Both the position numbers and the translations under genes were made by a program. Source: Podila epigama (Eukaryota; Mortierellomycota; Mortierellomycetes; Mortierellales; Mortierellaceae). Taken from it: DNA of 19,577 nucleotides. Location: assembly GCA_015679605.1 (NCBI GenBank), contig JAAAVE010000293.1, positions 3,318-22,894 on the forward strand, given 5' to 3'. The notes below the pieces were generated by a model. It worked only from the letters and a program-made list of their open reading frames with translations. It made no database searches and was not told the origin of the DNA. Positions 11,719 to 19,577 of the stretch are shown here, one piece after another; position 1 is the stretch's first letter, and the number at the start of each line of letters is the position of its first letter.

Positions 11719-14232
11719 CTATGCATCGGCGTTCTGGATCCAGCCTGCCTCCACAAAAAAGTCGTAAATTTTTCCTGTTTTGTTGACATCGATTTTGATC
11801 ATTTCTCGTGCCTGCCGTCGCTTGAGGCCACCGAGACGCGCGTGCTCTTTCAGCAGTTCCTCCTTGATGATCATGTACGACTTTGGGAATATTCGCAATG
11901 ACGAGCACAGTGCTTGTTCTGGTGCCGTTAAAAGGTGAATGCCCTCTGCATTCTGAATATTCAGTGGGTTTGCTGGAGAGAAGAAACAACAACACATTGG
12001 ATGTTTAGACCAGTTAGTATTTTGCCGCATTTTCCAAGTTCAGATTCATGTCTGTGAACAGGGTGAGGAGATCGGTCAAGTACCTGGTTTTCGAAGTGTT
12101 GGAGTTGATTTGTTTCCTATAATACCTCCGCGCGGTGAGGAAATCTATTGAGGGCAAGGAAAATTAAAAACAAGATGTCCTACATAAGAAAAGGTGTATG
12201 CTGAGAATGCAACAGTGGGATCTATATGTGCTTGTGGGTTACCTCGTCGTCCTGTGAACGGTGTGGAGGTGGTCTGGTATGCCGTCTGTCGCTTAAAACG
12301 CCTTCTCTTGACACTAGATGGCGAAGGCTTGCTTGCTATATAATTCAAAACAATATTAGCAAATGTATAAGGTATTAGAGGAGTCCATTGTAATAGAATC
12401 AGGATCATCTTCTTTCACCATACATACCCTATTAGCCTTATCCCGCAGGTACTCTTCGCTGGCTGCCAATGTTGTGAGCCCATTTGTCCTGAATTCCTGC
12501 AGTTCTGCAATTCGCTCTCGCAGATGCATCTCCTTGAGCAGTCCCTCTACGAATTTGTCATAATCTTCCTTTGTCTGCAGTTGTGCAAACACTCGTACAC
12601 TGTTCAGGAGCTCCCTTTCCTTTGGACTTCGCTTCTTTTCAAGTGCCAAGTTCTGCGAGGTACAGACGAAAAGAAAAGAAAAGAAAAGAACAAATAAGGT
12701 TGTGGGCATTACCATTGTTAGCTACGCCTGAATTTATAGCAACATGCTCGGATGAACAATATAGCTATCTTGACAAACCTTTTTATACTCCAGAAATCCT
12801 CTTTCAAAGACAAACTTTCTCCGCTCCAGTCGCTTGGTCAGCTTAGCATTGTATATCTCAAGTACCATCAACTTCAAATCTATCAGGGTTTTCATTACGC
12901 GAACCAAAGAGGTCAGATAAATATGATACATATTGTTGAAACAAGAAGCCTTTACCTTTAGGACGATCCTAAGGTATAATCGGTTCAACTTACCAACTTC
13001 TTCCGGCGTGTCATCTTCGTTAAAGATCATGTCCTTCACCGCCTGTTCCGCCTCATTTTCATATTCCGTTTCAAACTCTAGGCGCCCTGGCATATATCCT
13101 GCAATCTCATGGTTGGCTGGTTGACTTGTCATGGGCTAATAGGTGGCAAGGTTGAACATGCCTTAGTTTGCGAGCATTTAACTTTAACAGGCTCATACAC
13201 CCAATCAATCGTCATCTTTTTTTTCATATCCATTATATACCTTTTGCACCTTGACTGGTACTGCAAGAATTCAGCGGGTAGAAATGCAAAGGGTTAGAGT
13301 TAGATAGATGAAATTATATTCTCCCCTACTTGGCTTCATCGACCTTAGCCTAGAACCTTTACCTGGTACACGAGCGACTCTTTGAGCTAACCGTTGTCTC
13401 TTTCTCGCTGCTTGTGCCTCTGGGTCCGTATCGAATACCTTGTGCATATCCTATAGGCATTAATCAGAGTTAGCATATATACAAGCTGATGCCATGAACA
13501 CAAAAATGTATACAAAAGAAAACGTAAAACTAACTTACAGGCAAGGGCCATGTTTCGCTTTCAACATAGACCTGTAGGTAGTGCGCTTCACACTCCTCTC
13601 GCGTCTTTGATCCCACATGGTCAGCAATGTCCTGCCAGTTTCCGATGCCAAAGTTATCTGCACCTTCGATCAACAGTAGTTCCTCGTCTGCCCCCCAATT
13701 TTCATCAAAAATTGGGAAGGAATGTCTTTCCTATTGAAGAAACAACCAAAGGTGCATAAATTTCAGCTAGGCTTCATTTTGTTTTCAGGTACTTCAAAAA
13801 TGGAAAACCTAGGCCAGTGGAGGCAAATTTTCCTTCGTAAACTGCACCCGATTGGGACTCCTTACCATGACTCTGTAGTCGTGCCAGTTCTTGTGTTTAC
13901 CGAGCTCTGTGCCTGTGCAGAAGCAACTCACGCAGAGGTCAAAGTCACTGCAGACTGCACATCGTATCCTCACTGTATCTGTAATGTTTCGACTGCATGG
14001 ATCGCAGTGATATTTAACACCCGCCTCAGCTGGAGTTTTAACAGAAATGCAGGTTAAGAAATGGGAAACATCACCCCACGCAACTCCAAAAAAGGAGTAT
14101 CATGGCGACATGTAAAAAAAAAACATCACTTCACTCCTCCTTCCTGCAGAGAAGGTCTTTGTGAAACACATTTCCCTTACCAATATCTTTTTCTGCTTCA
14201 TTGGCTGTTCGTTTCCTGTGGGTGACGGTCAT
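11719..14232 (-). CDS. ADA2: Transcriptional adaptor ADA2 (SAGA histone acetyltransferase module)
   Basis: Eleven exons: 14181-14232, 13866-14029, 13539-13730, 13363-13450, 13241-13260, 12994-13135, 12779-12879, 12428-12652, 12243-12335, 12084-12144 and 11719-11972, giving 463 aa. ADA2 links the Gcn5 acetyltransferase to SAGA in the nucleus. Residues about 22-70 form a ZZ zinc finger ([20 protein letters not shown], then CVSC and two histidines). A SANT/Myb domain follows ([40 protein letters not shown]). The central ADA-specific region has [20 protein letters not shown] and [20 protein letters not shown]. The C-terminal SWIRM domain (about 379-463) contains [20 protein letters not shown] and [20 protein letters not shown]. 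Exon 5 has only 20 bases. Exon 7 uses a weak GTTTGT donor. The linker in exons 9-10 has a second open splice path (85 + 33 bases, 451 aa). Confidence 0.93.
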
Positions 14233-14673
14233 GTTGGGTCACTTGTAATCGTACACGCAGGGCAAGACGAATCTGGAATAATGATTTGCAATGTCTTGAT
14301 GAATTAAACTGCAGGTCTTTGATGTTGAAAACACACGTATGAAATGCGTGTGCGTTTGTTTGGTTTGTGCGTTTTATATTTGACAGGTCCGTCCCTTTGC
14401 AACCATGAACTGGGAGTTTTTTTTTTTTTTTTGCTGTGTTGAATGGTTGGTTTCTCCATCCAATATGGCGGCTTCCAGAATCCCTGCATGGATTTATTTA
14501 TTTCCTTTCATTATTGTTTGGATATATAGCTCTTTCGAGTCGCGCGATGATTGGCGTGCACTGAATTGTTTCCCAGTAGAGAGATCAGGTTTCTCTCACT
14601 CTCACCCCTTTTACCCATCAAACCATCACTCAATTCTCCACGTTCTCCATCCATTCTTCATTTCAGCAACAAT
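14233..14673. promoter_or_regulatory. Divergent ADA2/SEC61-gamma upstream region
   Basis: 441 bp separate the start codons. It contains a 16-base poly-T tract at about 14417-14432, a CCAATATGGCGG element at about 14460-14471 (CCAAT-box-like), and TATATA at 14523-14528. A CT-rich stretch (about 14580-14645) just before the SEC61-gamma start may be its 5' UTR. The element assignments come from motif and position only. Confidence 0.4.
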
Positions 14674-15276
14674 ATGGACAGTGAAATTGCTCAGACTGCC
14701 ATCGAAGGCCCCAAGCAGTTCGTCAAGGATGGCGTTGCATTCCTCAACCGGTGCACAAAGCCTGATCGCAAAGGTAAATATATATGTATAACAATGACAC
14801 CAAGAACTGCAGATGTATCATTTTGTGATTCCTTGTCTGTCACGGTCATCAGATTGAAAGCTCCTCCCTTACAAAGAATGTAGAAAGGCAGTTATTGATA
14901 TCGACAGAGGACTCTTTCTTCCTTCTCAGCATGCCCAGATTTCCATGATTTACTTGAGAACAAGGAACAGCTATTGACACTAACATGCTATTGATTTGTA
15001 CGTTTTCCATGCTACTGTAGAGTTTATGCAGATCACCCAGGCTGTGTCCATGGGCTTTCTCATTATGGGTGTCATTGGCTTTGTTGTCAAGCTGATCCAC
15101 ATCCCCATTAACAACATCCTTGTGTAAGTGCCTGAATGCGAAAAAAGAAGCATTGACTGAGACGATAACAATTAGTACACATTCATGAAAAGATTCACGG
15201 AGAATATGTTCCCCAAAGTTAACCAGCTGCTTTTACCTGTCTTTCTGCTGTTCTCAACTATAGTGGTGGTGCTTAA
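14674..15276 (+). CDS. SSS1: SEC61 gamma subunit (SSS1) of the ER protein translocon
   Basis: Three exons: 14674-14773, 15021-15123 and 15264-15276, giving 71 aa, the usual length of the family. SEC61-gamma is a tail-anchored subunit that clamps the SEC61 channel in the ER membrane. The amphipathic N-terminal helix has [20 protein letters not shown], with the family hallmark [11 protein letters not shown]-type segment spanning the first intron. The membrane helix is [20 protein letters not shown], ending in NNILVGGA. The last exon has only 13 coding bases (completing V, then GGA and TAA). It is followed in tandem by PET100. Confidence 0.97.
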
Positions 15277-15671
15277 ACAGGAAATATCACAAATTTCCAA
15301 GTTCTGTATATATCTACAAATAACTCGTAGATAGCATAGATCAACATTCCTATACTATGCTATCTACGAGTAAATATATATGGGGCATTTTGCATTTTCA
15401 AGCCAAGGATGCCGGTATATGTGCATGTCCGGATTTGTCGATTGCCCCGAGTATGTAGAAATGGAGAGCGCGAAAATGGGTAGAAAGAGCTGAATAAACA
15501 GGCAAAACGCCAAGCAGAGTAAGGAGACAAAAAATTTCATGAGCGGGATGCAATTCCCCCATCAGCCACAGTCCTCCATTCCGAGAAGAATGAAATGAAA
15601 GAGGGGGGAAAGACGGACTATTTCCAGTTTATCACATTTCCTCTTACAATCCCACAAGGCAATCATACATC
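15277..15671. other. SEC61-gamma/PET100 intergenic region with hairpin
   Basis: 395 bp hold the SEC61-gamma 3' UTR and the PET100 promoter. Apart from the inverted repeat at 15323-15371, no gene, TATA box or other clear site is seen. The stretch at 15590-15615 is purine-rich. Confidence 0.6.
15323..15371. repeat. Perfect 17-bp inverted repeat (hairpin) behind SEC61-gamma
   Basis: ACTCGTAGATAGCATAG at 15323-15339 and its exact reverse complement at 15355-15371 enclose a 15-base loop. It starts 47 bases after the SEC61-gamma stop codon and is flanked by ATAT-rich DNA. It could be a 3' UTR or 3'-end structure, or a small foldback insertion. Confidence 0.8.
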
Positions 15672-16453
15672 ATGGCAGGCCCAAAACTCGAGGTTTTCAA
15701 GGTACTTTTGCCTTGAGTTTATTGCTTGTGTCTCAATAAGCAGAATTAGTCATGCAACGACGCTATGGCAATTATTGAGATCAGTGACAAGAGGTTGAAT
15801 CGATTTGCCATGCGCATTCATTGACCCTATTCTTTTCAACATGTAGTTTGGAGTATACATCTTTACTCCTGTCATGTTCATGGTTTACTTTGGTACGTCT
15901 TCATTCCTCAAAACAGTCGCTGTGGAGGTTTTTTTTTTGTCAAAGAACATGTCATTGTCGATAATATAGAAAGAAAGTCTAATTCGTGCTGGTCCATTAG
16001 GTGCGCCTGAGTTTTACGACAAGCATGTCCGCAATGTAAGTCCCAACCCCCTCCTTCTCTCGCTTTGTTCATGGCCCCTAGGATGCCACAGAGATGGAAA
16101 CCCTATTTTTTTCACGCAGGGGAAAAGACAAGTCAAGCTGGTTGACGTAAATGTTTTCACAGTGTTAACACCGTCCTAATTGATCCTCTTCATGTCTACA
16201 GTCCAAGTTTTGGCCAGCTCCGGAGGTTGTCAATGTAAGAGAACGCAATTTCTTTACGTGTCGTTGCTTGAGTGGCGTTCAGAAACTCATGTAGTTACTT
16301 TGAACGAGTACTAATCCTCAGAATGTTTCCAATACATAGACCCGCACGGGGATTGACAGACAGGAGCTCCTGTACGAGGTTGAGCGTCTGAAGCAGGAGC
16401 GTCTGGCCCGTAAGGCGGCTCGCGAGGCCGCGGCCGAAGACAAGGGCAACTGA
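15672..16453 (+). CDS. PET100: PET100, cytochrome c oxidase assembly factor
   Basis: Five exons: 15672-15701, 15847-15892, 16001-16035, 16202-16234 and 16340-16453, giving 85 aa. All introns are GT-AG. PET100 is a mitochondrial inner-membrane chaperone needed to build complex IV. The fungal-type start MAGPKLEVFKFGVYIFTPVM leads into a single membrane span (about residues 11-26). Then come GAPEFYDKHV and the family FWPAPEVVN-type segment. The C-terminus is a charged helix (ELLYEVERLKQERLARKAAR) of the kind seen in the family. Length fits PET100. No cleavable presequence is evident, also as expected. The small exons (30-46 bases) make it easy to miss by ORF calling alone. Confidence 0.92.
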
Positions 16454-17013
16454 AATGAAAATCGCTAAAGTCGAGCAAACATCCGTGTATATTAAAGTTC
16501 TGTTGAGTTGCAAGTTATTTCTTGTGTGTTGTATCAAATTGCATGGCATGAGTTGTCAGTTATTATCGATTACATGAGAGAAACAACTGAGTGAGAAATA
16601 GGGCGACAGTTCAAACAAAGTGCATGCGTGGCCTGAGTGGGGGGAATAGAGCGCCAGTCCCCAAGTGCATGCCTTGACATGTGTTGATTAGATGGTCGGT
16701 CATGCGTGTGGTTATTATTATTATGCTGGCCGCTTATTATTGATTACTCTCATGTGTTGGCATGGCACGTACACTCATTCGGTCCCTCCCTCTGTACGTG
16801 CTGATTTCAAATCGGGTAGACAAATCTTCTGGAAAAGGAAAGTCACTTCATTTCTTGTCATTGGCGTGCGTGTCCCCCTAGGAAAAGGAAAAGGCAAAAA
16901 AAAAGTGCATGGCCGCAGCTGAAGAACTTCATGGAATGTTTGAAACGCTTTACTCAGCACGCATGTGTGTGCGTGTAGGTAGGCAAGAGACTTGCGTAGA
17001 CAAGTTGAACGAA
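16454..17013. promoter_or_regulatory. Upstream region of the BAG gene
   Basis: The PET100 3' UTR and BAG-gene promoter share this interval. AAGTGCATGC occurs twice (about 16617-16628 and 16659-16669), preceded each time by a GCGMCAGT-like block, which suggests a degenerate direct repeat of about 40 bp. TTCTGGAA at 16827-16834 matches two head-to-head heat-shock-element units (TTCnnGAA). A TTATTATTATTATG run lies near 16711-16724. No gene is seen. Confidence 0.4.
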
Positions 17014-17020
17014 TATAAAA
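17014..17020 (+). promoter_or_regulatory. TATA box of the BAG-domain gene
   Basis: TATAAAA lies 99-105 bases upstream of the ATG at 17119. It lies inside the in-frame upstream extension of the BAG reading frame, which argues that the extension is promoter and leader and not coding sequence. Confidence 0.55.
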
Positions 17021-17091
17021 AGGTTTCCGTCTACGATGAACAAAAAAGCAAAGCAATCACTTTTATCATTCCATCCACATTTACCCAAAAA

Positions 17092-17118
17092 AACAACAAC
17101 AACAACAACAACAACAAC
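17092..17118 (+). repeat. (AAC)9 leader directly abutting the start codon
   Basis: Nine AAC triplets end exactly at the ATG at 17119. CAA-type repeats are known to be unstructured in RNA, so this should be a very open 5' leader. Confidence 0.85.
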
Positions 17119-18918
17119 ATGTATCCTTACTTTTCCTACCCCATGTCTGCTGGTCGACGCCAGTTTGAGCAACAAGTCTCATACCAAAATCAGCAGTATC
17201 AACACCAGCCCGCTTTCAACAACGTCTTTTCCTTCACAACCACCGCTCCTACAGCCTACCGCAGTAACCCTTTGTTCCCATATCTTGAAGACGATGTCAC
17301 CGATGAGGAAGAACAGCTCCTCCTTGCTGCACTCGAGCGAAAGAAACAAGAAAGGCTCGCACGACAAGAGTATCTCCAAAAGCTCCAACAAGAGCAGCAG
17401 GCTTTGCTGCGCCAGCGCCAGTATCAAGCTCTCCTCCGAAAGGAGCAACAACGACAAGTTATTGCCCAGGCCAGGTACAAGGCTGAGCAAGAAGCCATCC
17501 GGACCGAGCTCAAGGCGTACCAACAGCGCCAAGCCGCACTTGCCAGGGCTCAAGCCATCTCCAGATCTAAGGATGCTGCCCGCAAGGACGTCTCGCAGCA
17601 GCAGCAACTACTATGGCAGGTGATTGCAGTTGCTGACGAAAGGGCCCAAGCAGCGGAGCAAGACGAGGATGAGGACACGGACGAAGAAAATACCTTGGAT
17701 GAGCTGTTTCAGCATCTTTTTACCCATTTCTCCAAGCGCCCTTTGGTCCAGGAATCAGGCTACCCTTGCAAACGCCACCAACGGAGTGCCCAGTGGGAAG
17801 AACAGACCTCGAGCCATAAGCTGGGAGATGGAGATAAGGAGCTCTCGGTAGCCGAAAATGGCACCATAGTTGAGCCTGAAGCTGATGCCCAGTCCAAGGA
17901 TGTGCCTGCCTCGAATAGATCACAGTCTGAGCAAGGGCACCGCCATCCGGATTTTATCGATGTCTTCACTTTGCTTGAGAGCGTCTTTGGACTTCCTCGT
18001 CAGAGTACCGCCAACTCCAGTTCTTCTACGACGTCAGGAAGTAATTCACAGTCATCGCAAGCCGGCATCGCTACTGCTACCACTACCAATGACTCTGCCA
18101 CTCCCAGCGCCGCAGCCGCAGCCCGGAACGGAAGCAAGCTGTCCGCCGTCTCCACTTCGTCGTCGGACGCATCACCCGAGTTGCGCGCGTGTGACATTCT
18201 TCGCCAGCGCCAACAACGCGAACAACAGCGGCAACATGCGCTTCAGCAAAAGCACTCAGAGTTGAACTTGATCGAGTCTACCTTGGACGAACTGGCACGC
18301 GAGCTTGAGCATTCACTGGTGGTATACGAGGGCACGGCCGAAGTCAAACACCAGGCAGTGATTGCGACTGAAGAAAACGTCACGAAGGCCATGTACAGAA
18401 TCGATTCCGTTGAATCGGAAGGTGACTTGTCTGTGCGACAACGACGAAAGGAGCTGATCAAGAAGAGCCAAGACTTGCTTGAGATGGTGGACGATTTCAA
18501 GAAAAAAGAGTCCAATGCCAGCAAACAGGTCGCGTCCAAAGATGTGGAGACAGAATCTGTTGTTGGGGATTCTGAAAGTTCTGCTGAGAGCAGTGAGCAG
18601 GAAGTTGACAGGGCTGAGGGTGAAGCCCAGGCTGAGGCGGCCATTGGTAGTGAAGACAATGACAACGACCTGGTCATGTCATTAGACAAATCAGACGAGG
18701 ACTCGGACTTGCGTCCACAGTCGGAAAGTGACGAGGATGATATTCAGCCATACACCGTTACCTCGGTAGAGGTGACAACACAGCGCGAAGAACAGTCGTC
18801 TGAGAAGCAATACAACCAACAGTCTGAACAAGAGACGGAGGGTAAAGCGGTGGAAAGCGGAGCTGCCTCCTCGGATTCTACCACCGTGGACTCTGAAGAC
18901 GACATGATTGTTGTATAG
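17119..18918 (+). CDS. BAG-domain co-chaperone candidate, Gln-rich coiled coil and acidic tail
   Basis: A single exon of 599 aa. The reading frame is open upstream to 16909, but a TATA box at 17014 and the AAC leader favour the ATG at 17119. Residues 1-55 are aromatic and Gln-rich (MYPYFSYPMS). Residues about 62-175 form a long Gln/Arg/Ala-rich coiled coil. Two short amphipathic blocks, LDELFQHLFTHFSKR and DFIDVFTLLESVFG, follow. Residues about 382-462 resemble a BAG domain, with ELNLIESTLDELARELE, then ATEENVTKAMYRIDSVES, GDLSVRQRRKELIKKSQDLL and EMVDDFKKK. BAG domains bind the Hsp70 ATPase domain and release nucleotide. The rest is Ser- and Glu/Asp-rich and ends in DSEDDMIVV. The BAG assignment is by consensus and family membership is not closer than that. 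The long coiled coil could mediate self-association. Confidence 0.8.
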   Translation: MYPYFSYPMSAGRRQFEQQVSYQNQQYQHQPAFNNVFSFTTTAPTAYRSNPLFPYLEDDVTDEEEQLLLAALERKKQERLARQEYLQKLQQEQQALLRQRQYQALLRKEQQRQVIAQARYKAEQEAIRTELKAYQQRQAALARAQAISRSKDAARKDVSQQQQLLWQVIAVADERAQAAEQDEDEDTDEENTLDELFQHLFTHFSKRPLVQESGYPCKRHQRSAQWEEQTSSHKLGDGDKELSVAENGTIVEPEADAQSKDVPASNRSQSEQGHRHPDFIDVFTLLESVFGLPRQSTANSSSSTTSGSNSQSSQAGIATATTTNDSATPSAAAAARNGSKLSAVSTSSSDASPELRACDILRQRQQREQQRQHALQQKHSELNLIESTLDELARELEHSLVVYEGTAEVKHQAVIATEENVTKAMYRIDSVESEGDLSVRQRRKELIKKSQDLLEMVDDFKKKESNASKQVASKDVETESVVGDSESSAESSEQEVDRAEGEAQAEAAIGSEDNDNDLVMSLDKSDEDSDLRPQSESDEDDIQPYTVTSVEVTTQREEQSSEKQYNQQSEQETEGKAVESGAASSDSTTVDSEDDMIVV

Positions 18919-18944
18919 ACGACATGATTGTTGTATAGACGACA
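18898..18944 (+). repeat. 20-bp tandem duplication spanning the BAG-gene stop codon
   Basis: The unit GACGACATGATTGTTGTATA occurs twice without mismatch (18898-18917 and 18918-18937), followed by a 7-base partial third copy. The first copy encodes the last residues DDMIVV and the start of the TAG stop. Confidence 0.95.
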
Positions 18945-19093
18945 ATAGAGTAGTTTTAAGTGGCATATTTTGAAAATAAGAGAAAAAAAAAGCTGAATGA
19001 ACGAGTCTCTTCTTTGGGAAAAGTAGTGTGTAACATGTAGCATTGAATTGCATCAGAATAAAAAGACAAGAGAACAATAATGACGTCTCGGAA

Positions 19094-19126
19094 AGAGAGA
19101 GAGAGAGAGAGAGTGTGTGTGTGTGT
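19094..19126. repeat. Compound (AG)n(TG)n microsatellite
   Basis: A run of AG repeats passes directly into TG repeats downstream of the BAG gene. Confidence 0.9.
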
Positions 19127-19368
19127 TTTGTGTGAATGTGATGTGAATGTGCTTCCCACGCTACTTTACGCGCTCTGTTGGAATGAAGAGTCCATTTTTG
19201 TGTGAATGCTCTCTGATGCAAGTTAGTCTCGAATAACCTTAACTCGAGAACGGAGGAACAGTGGACTGTAGCACAAGGCAGTACGTGATAGTGACAATTG
19301 CACCAATTGGGGAGCAGCCTGAGGATGGTGTATTGTCAATTGTTGGTACAGGTGCCATGTTTGTGGAT

Positions 19369-19398
19369 GCTCATGCTCGTGCTCATGCTCATGCTCGG
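19369..19398. repeat. GCTCAT/GCTCGT hexamer repeat, five units
   Basis: Five tandem 6-bp units alternating GCTCAT and GCTCGT. On the minus strand they would read as an alternating Glu-His run, but no gene is supported around it. Confidence 0.85.
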
Positions 19399-19577
19399 CC
19401 ACTTTGTTCACAGGGAGTAGACATAGACACACTTGCCCACCCCCAAGCAAAGTTGCAACATGACATGCCAAGAACAACAAGCAGGCATTTGGTCGCACAC
19501 GCTCTGATTGGCCATCGAACCGAAAGCCACACTTGCAGGACGATGCTCATGTTGAGTGAGTGGGCTGTCTGACGGAT

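Larger units (their letters stand above)
18919..19577. other. 3' flank without a supported gene
   Basis: The BAG 3' UTR should lie here; AATAAA-type signals occur at about 19057-19062 (CAGAATAAAAAG). Open frames of about 90-105 aa occur on both strands from about 19223 to 19572, but they show no domain, no splice-linked extension I could support, and are built partly on a hexamer repeat. The beginning or end of a neighbouring gene could be at the edge. Confidence 0.5.

Noticed and set aside
16926-16946. Second heat-shock element near CTTCATGGAATGTTTGAAAC
   Set aside because: The spacing between the TTC and GAA units is off by one base, so it does not fit the nTTCnnGAAn rule.
16909-17118. 70-codon in-frame N-terminal extension of the BAG protein
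   Set aside because: It contains a TATA box and an AAC repeat, has no protein-like conservation that I can recognise, and the ATG at 17119 is better placed.
19223-19572. Overlapping open frames of 91 and 103 codons at the right edge
   Set aside because: No domain, repeats inside, and no support for either strand; left as non-coding.

Overview
The window looks like nuclear DNA of a filamentous, early-diverging fungus (Mucoromycota in the broad sense; Mortierellomycotina-like is my best guess, from gene content and protein style only). The genes are close together and split by short spliceosomal introns (mostly 57-150 bp with GTAAGT-type donors). The proteins are fungal-type ADA2, PET100 and SEC61-gamma, plus two families absent from the model yeasts: an Integrator subunit and an ADAM-type disintegrin protein. 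Exon structures were built by hand from reading frame, splice sites and remembered family consensus. No search or transcript data were available.

Layout. 30-2380 (-): a signal-peptide, disintegrin, cysteine-rich, single-membrane-span protein with a long proline/serine-rich tail and no metalloprotease domain. 2381-3770: about 1.4 kb of gene-free, repeat-rich DNA with GT, GA and poly-T tracts and a 201-bp MITE-like element with 49-bp inverted ends. 3771-3851 (+): tRNA-Ser(CGA). 4030-4698 (+): class I SAM methyltransferase. 4808-6175 (-): SRR1-like protein, 5 exons. 6460-11602 (+): the Integrator complex subunit 4 homologue, 17 exons and 1198 aa, divergent from SRR1. 11719-14232 (-): ADA2, the SAGA coactivator adaptor, 11 exons, convergent with INTS4. 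14674-15276 (+): SEC61 gamma/SSS1, divergent from ADA2. 15672-16453 (+): PET100, a cytochrome c oxidase assembly factor. 17119-18918 (+): a single-exon BAG-domain co-chaperone candidate with a TATA box and a CAA-repeat leader. 18919-19577: no supported gene.

How they relate. This is an ordinary eukaryotic neighbourhood and not an operon or a gene cluster. Two genes serve RNA polymerase II transcription (INTS4, ADA2) and lie tail to tail. The others serve ER translocation, respiratory-chain assembly and Hsp70 cycling. Two divergent pairs (SRR1/INTS4 and ADA2/SEC61-gamma) share short upstream regions and could be co-regulated.

The points most worth a second look are the protease-less disintegrin membrane protein, the complete Integrator subunit in a fungus (with two consecutive GC-AG introns), the MITE-like element beside the tRNA gene, a perfect 17-bp hairpin behind SEC61-gamma, a 20-bp tandem duplication across the BAG stop codon, and two complete open splice paths through the ADA2 linker. 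I did not see a defence system, CRISPR array, phage, plasmid or secondary-metabolite cluster.
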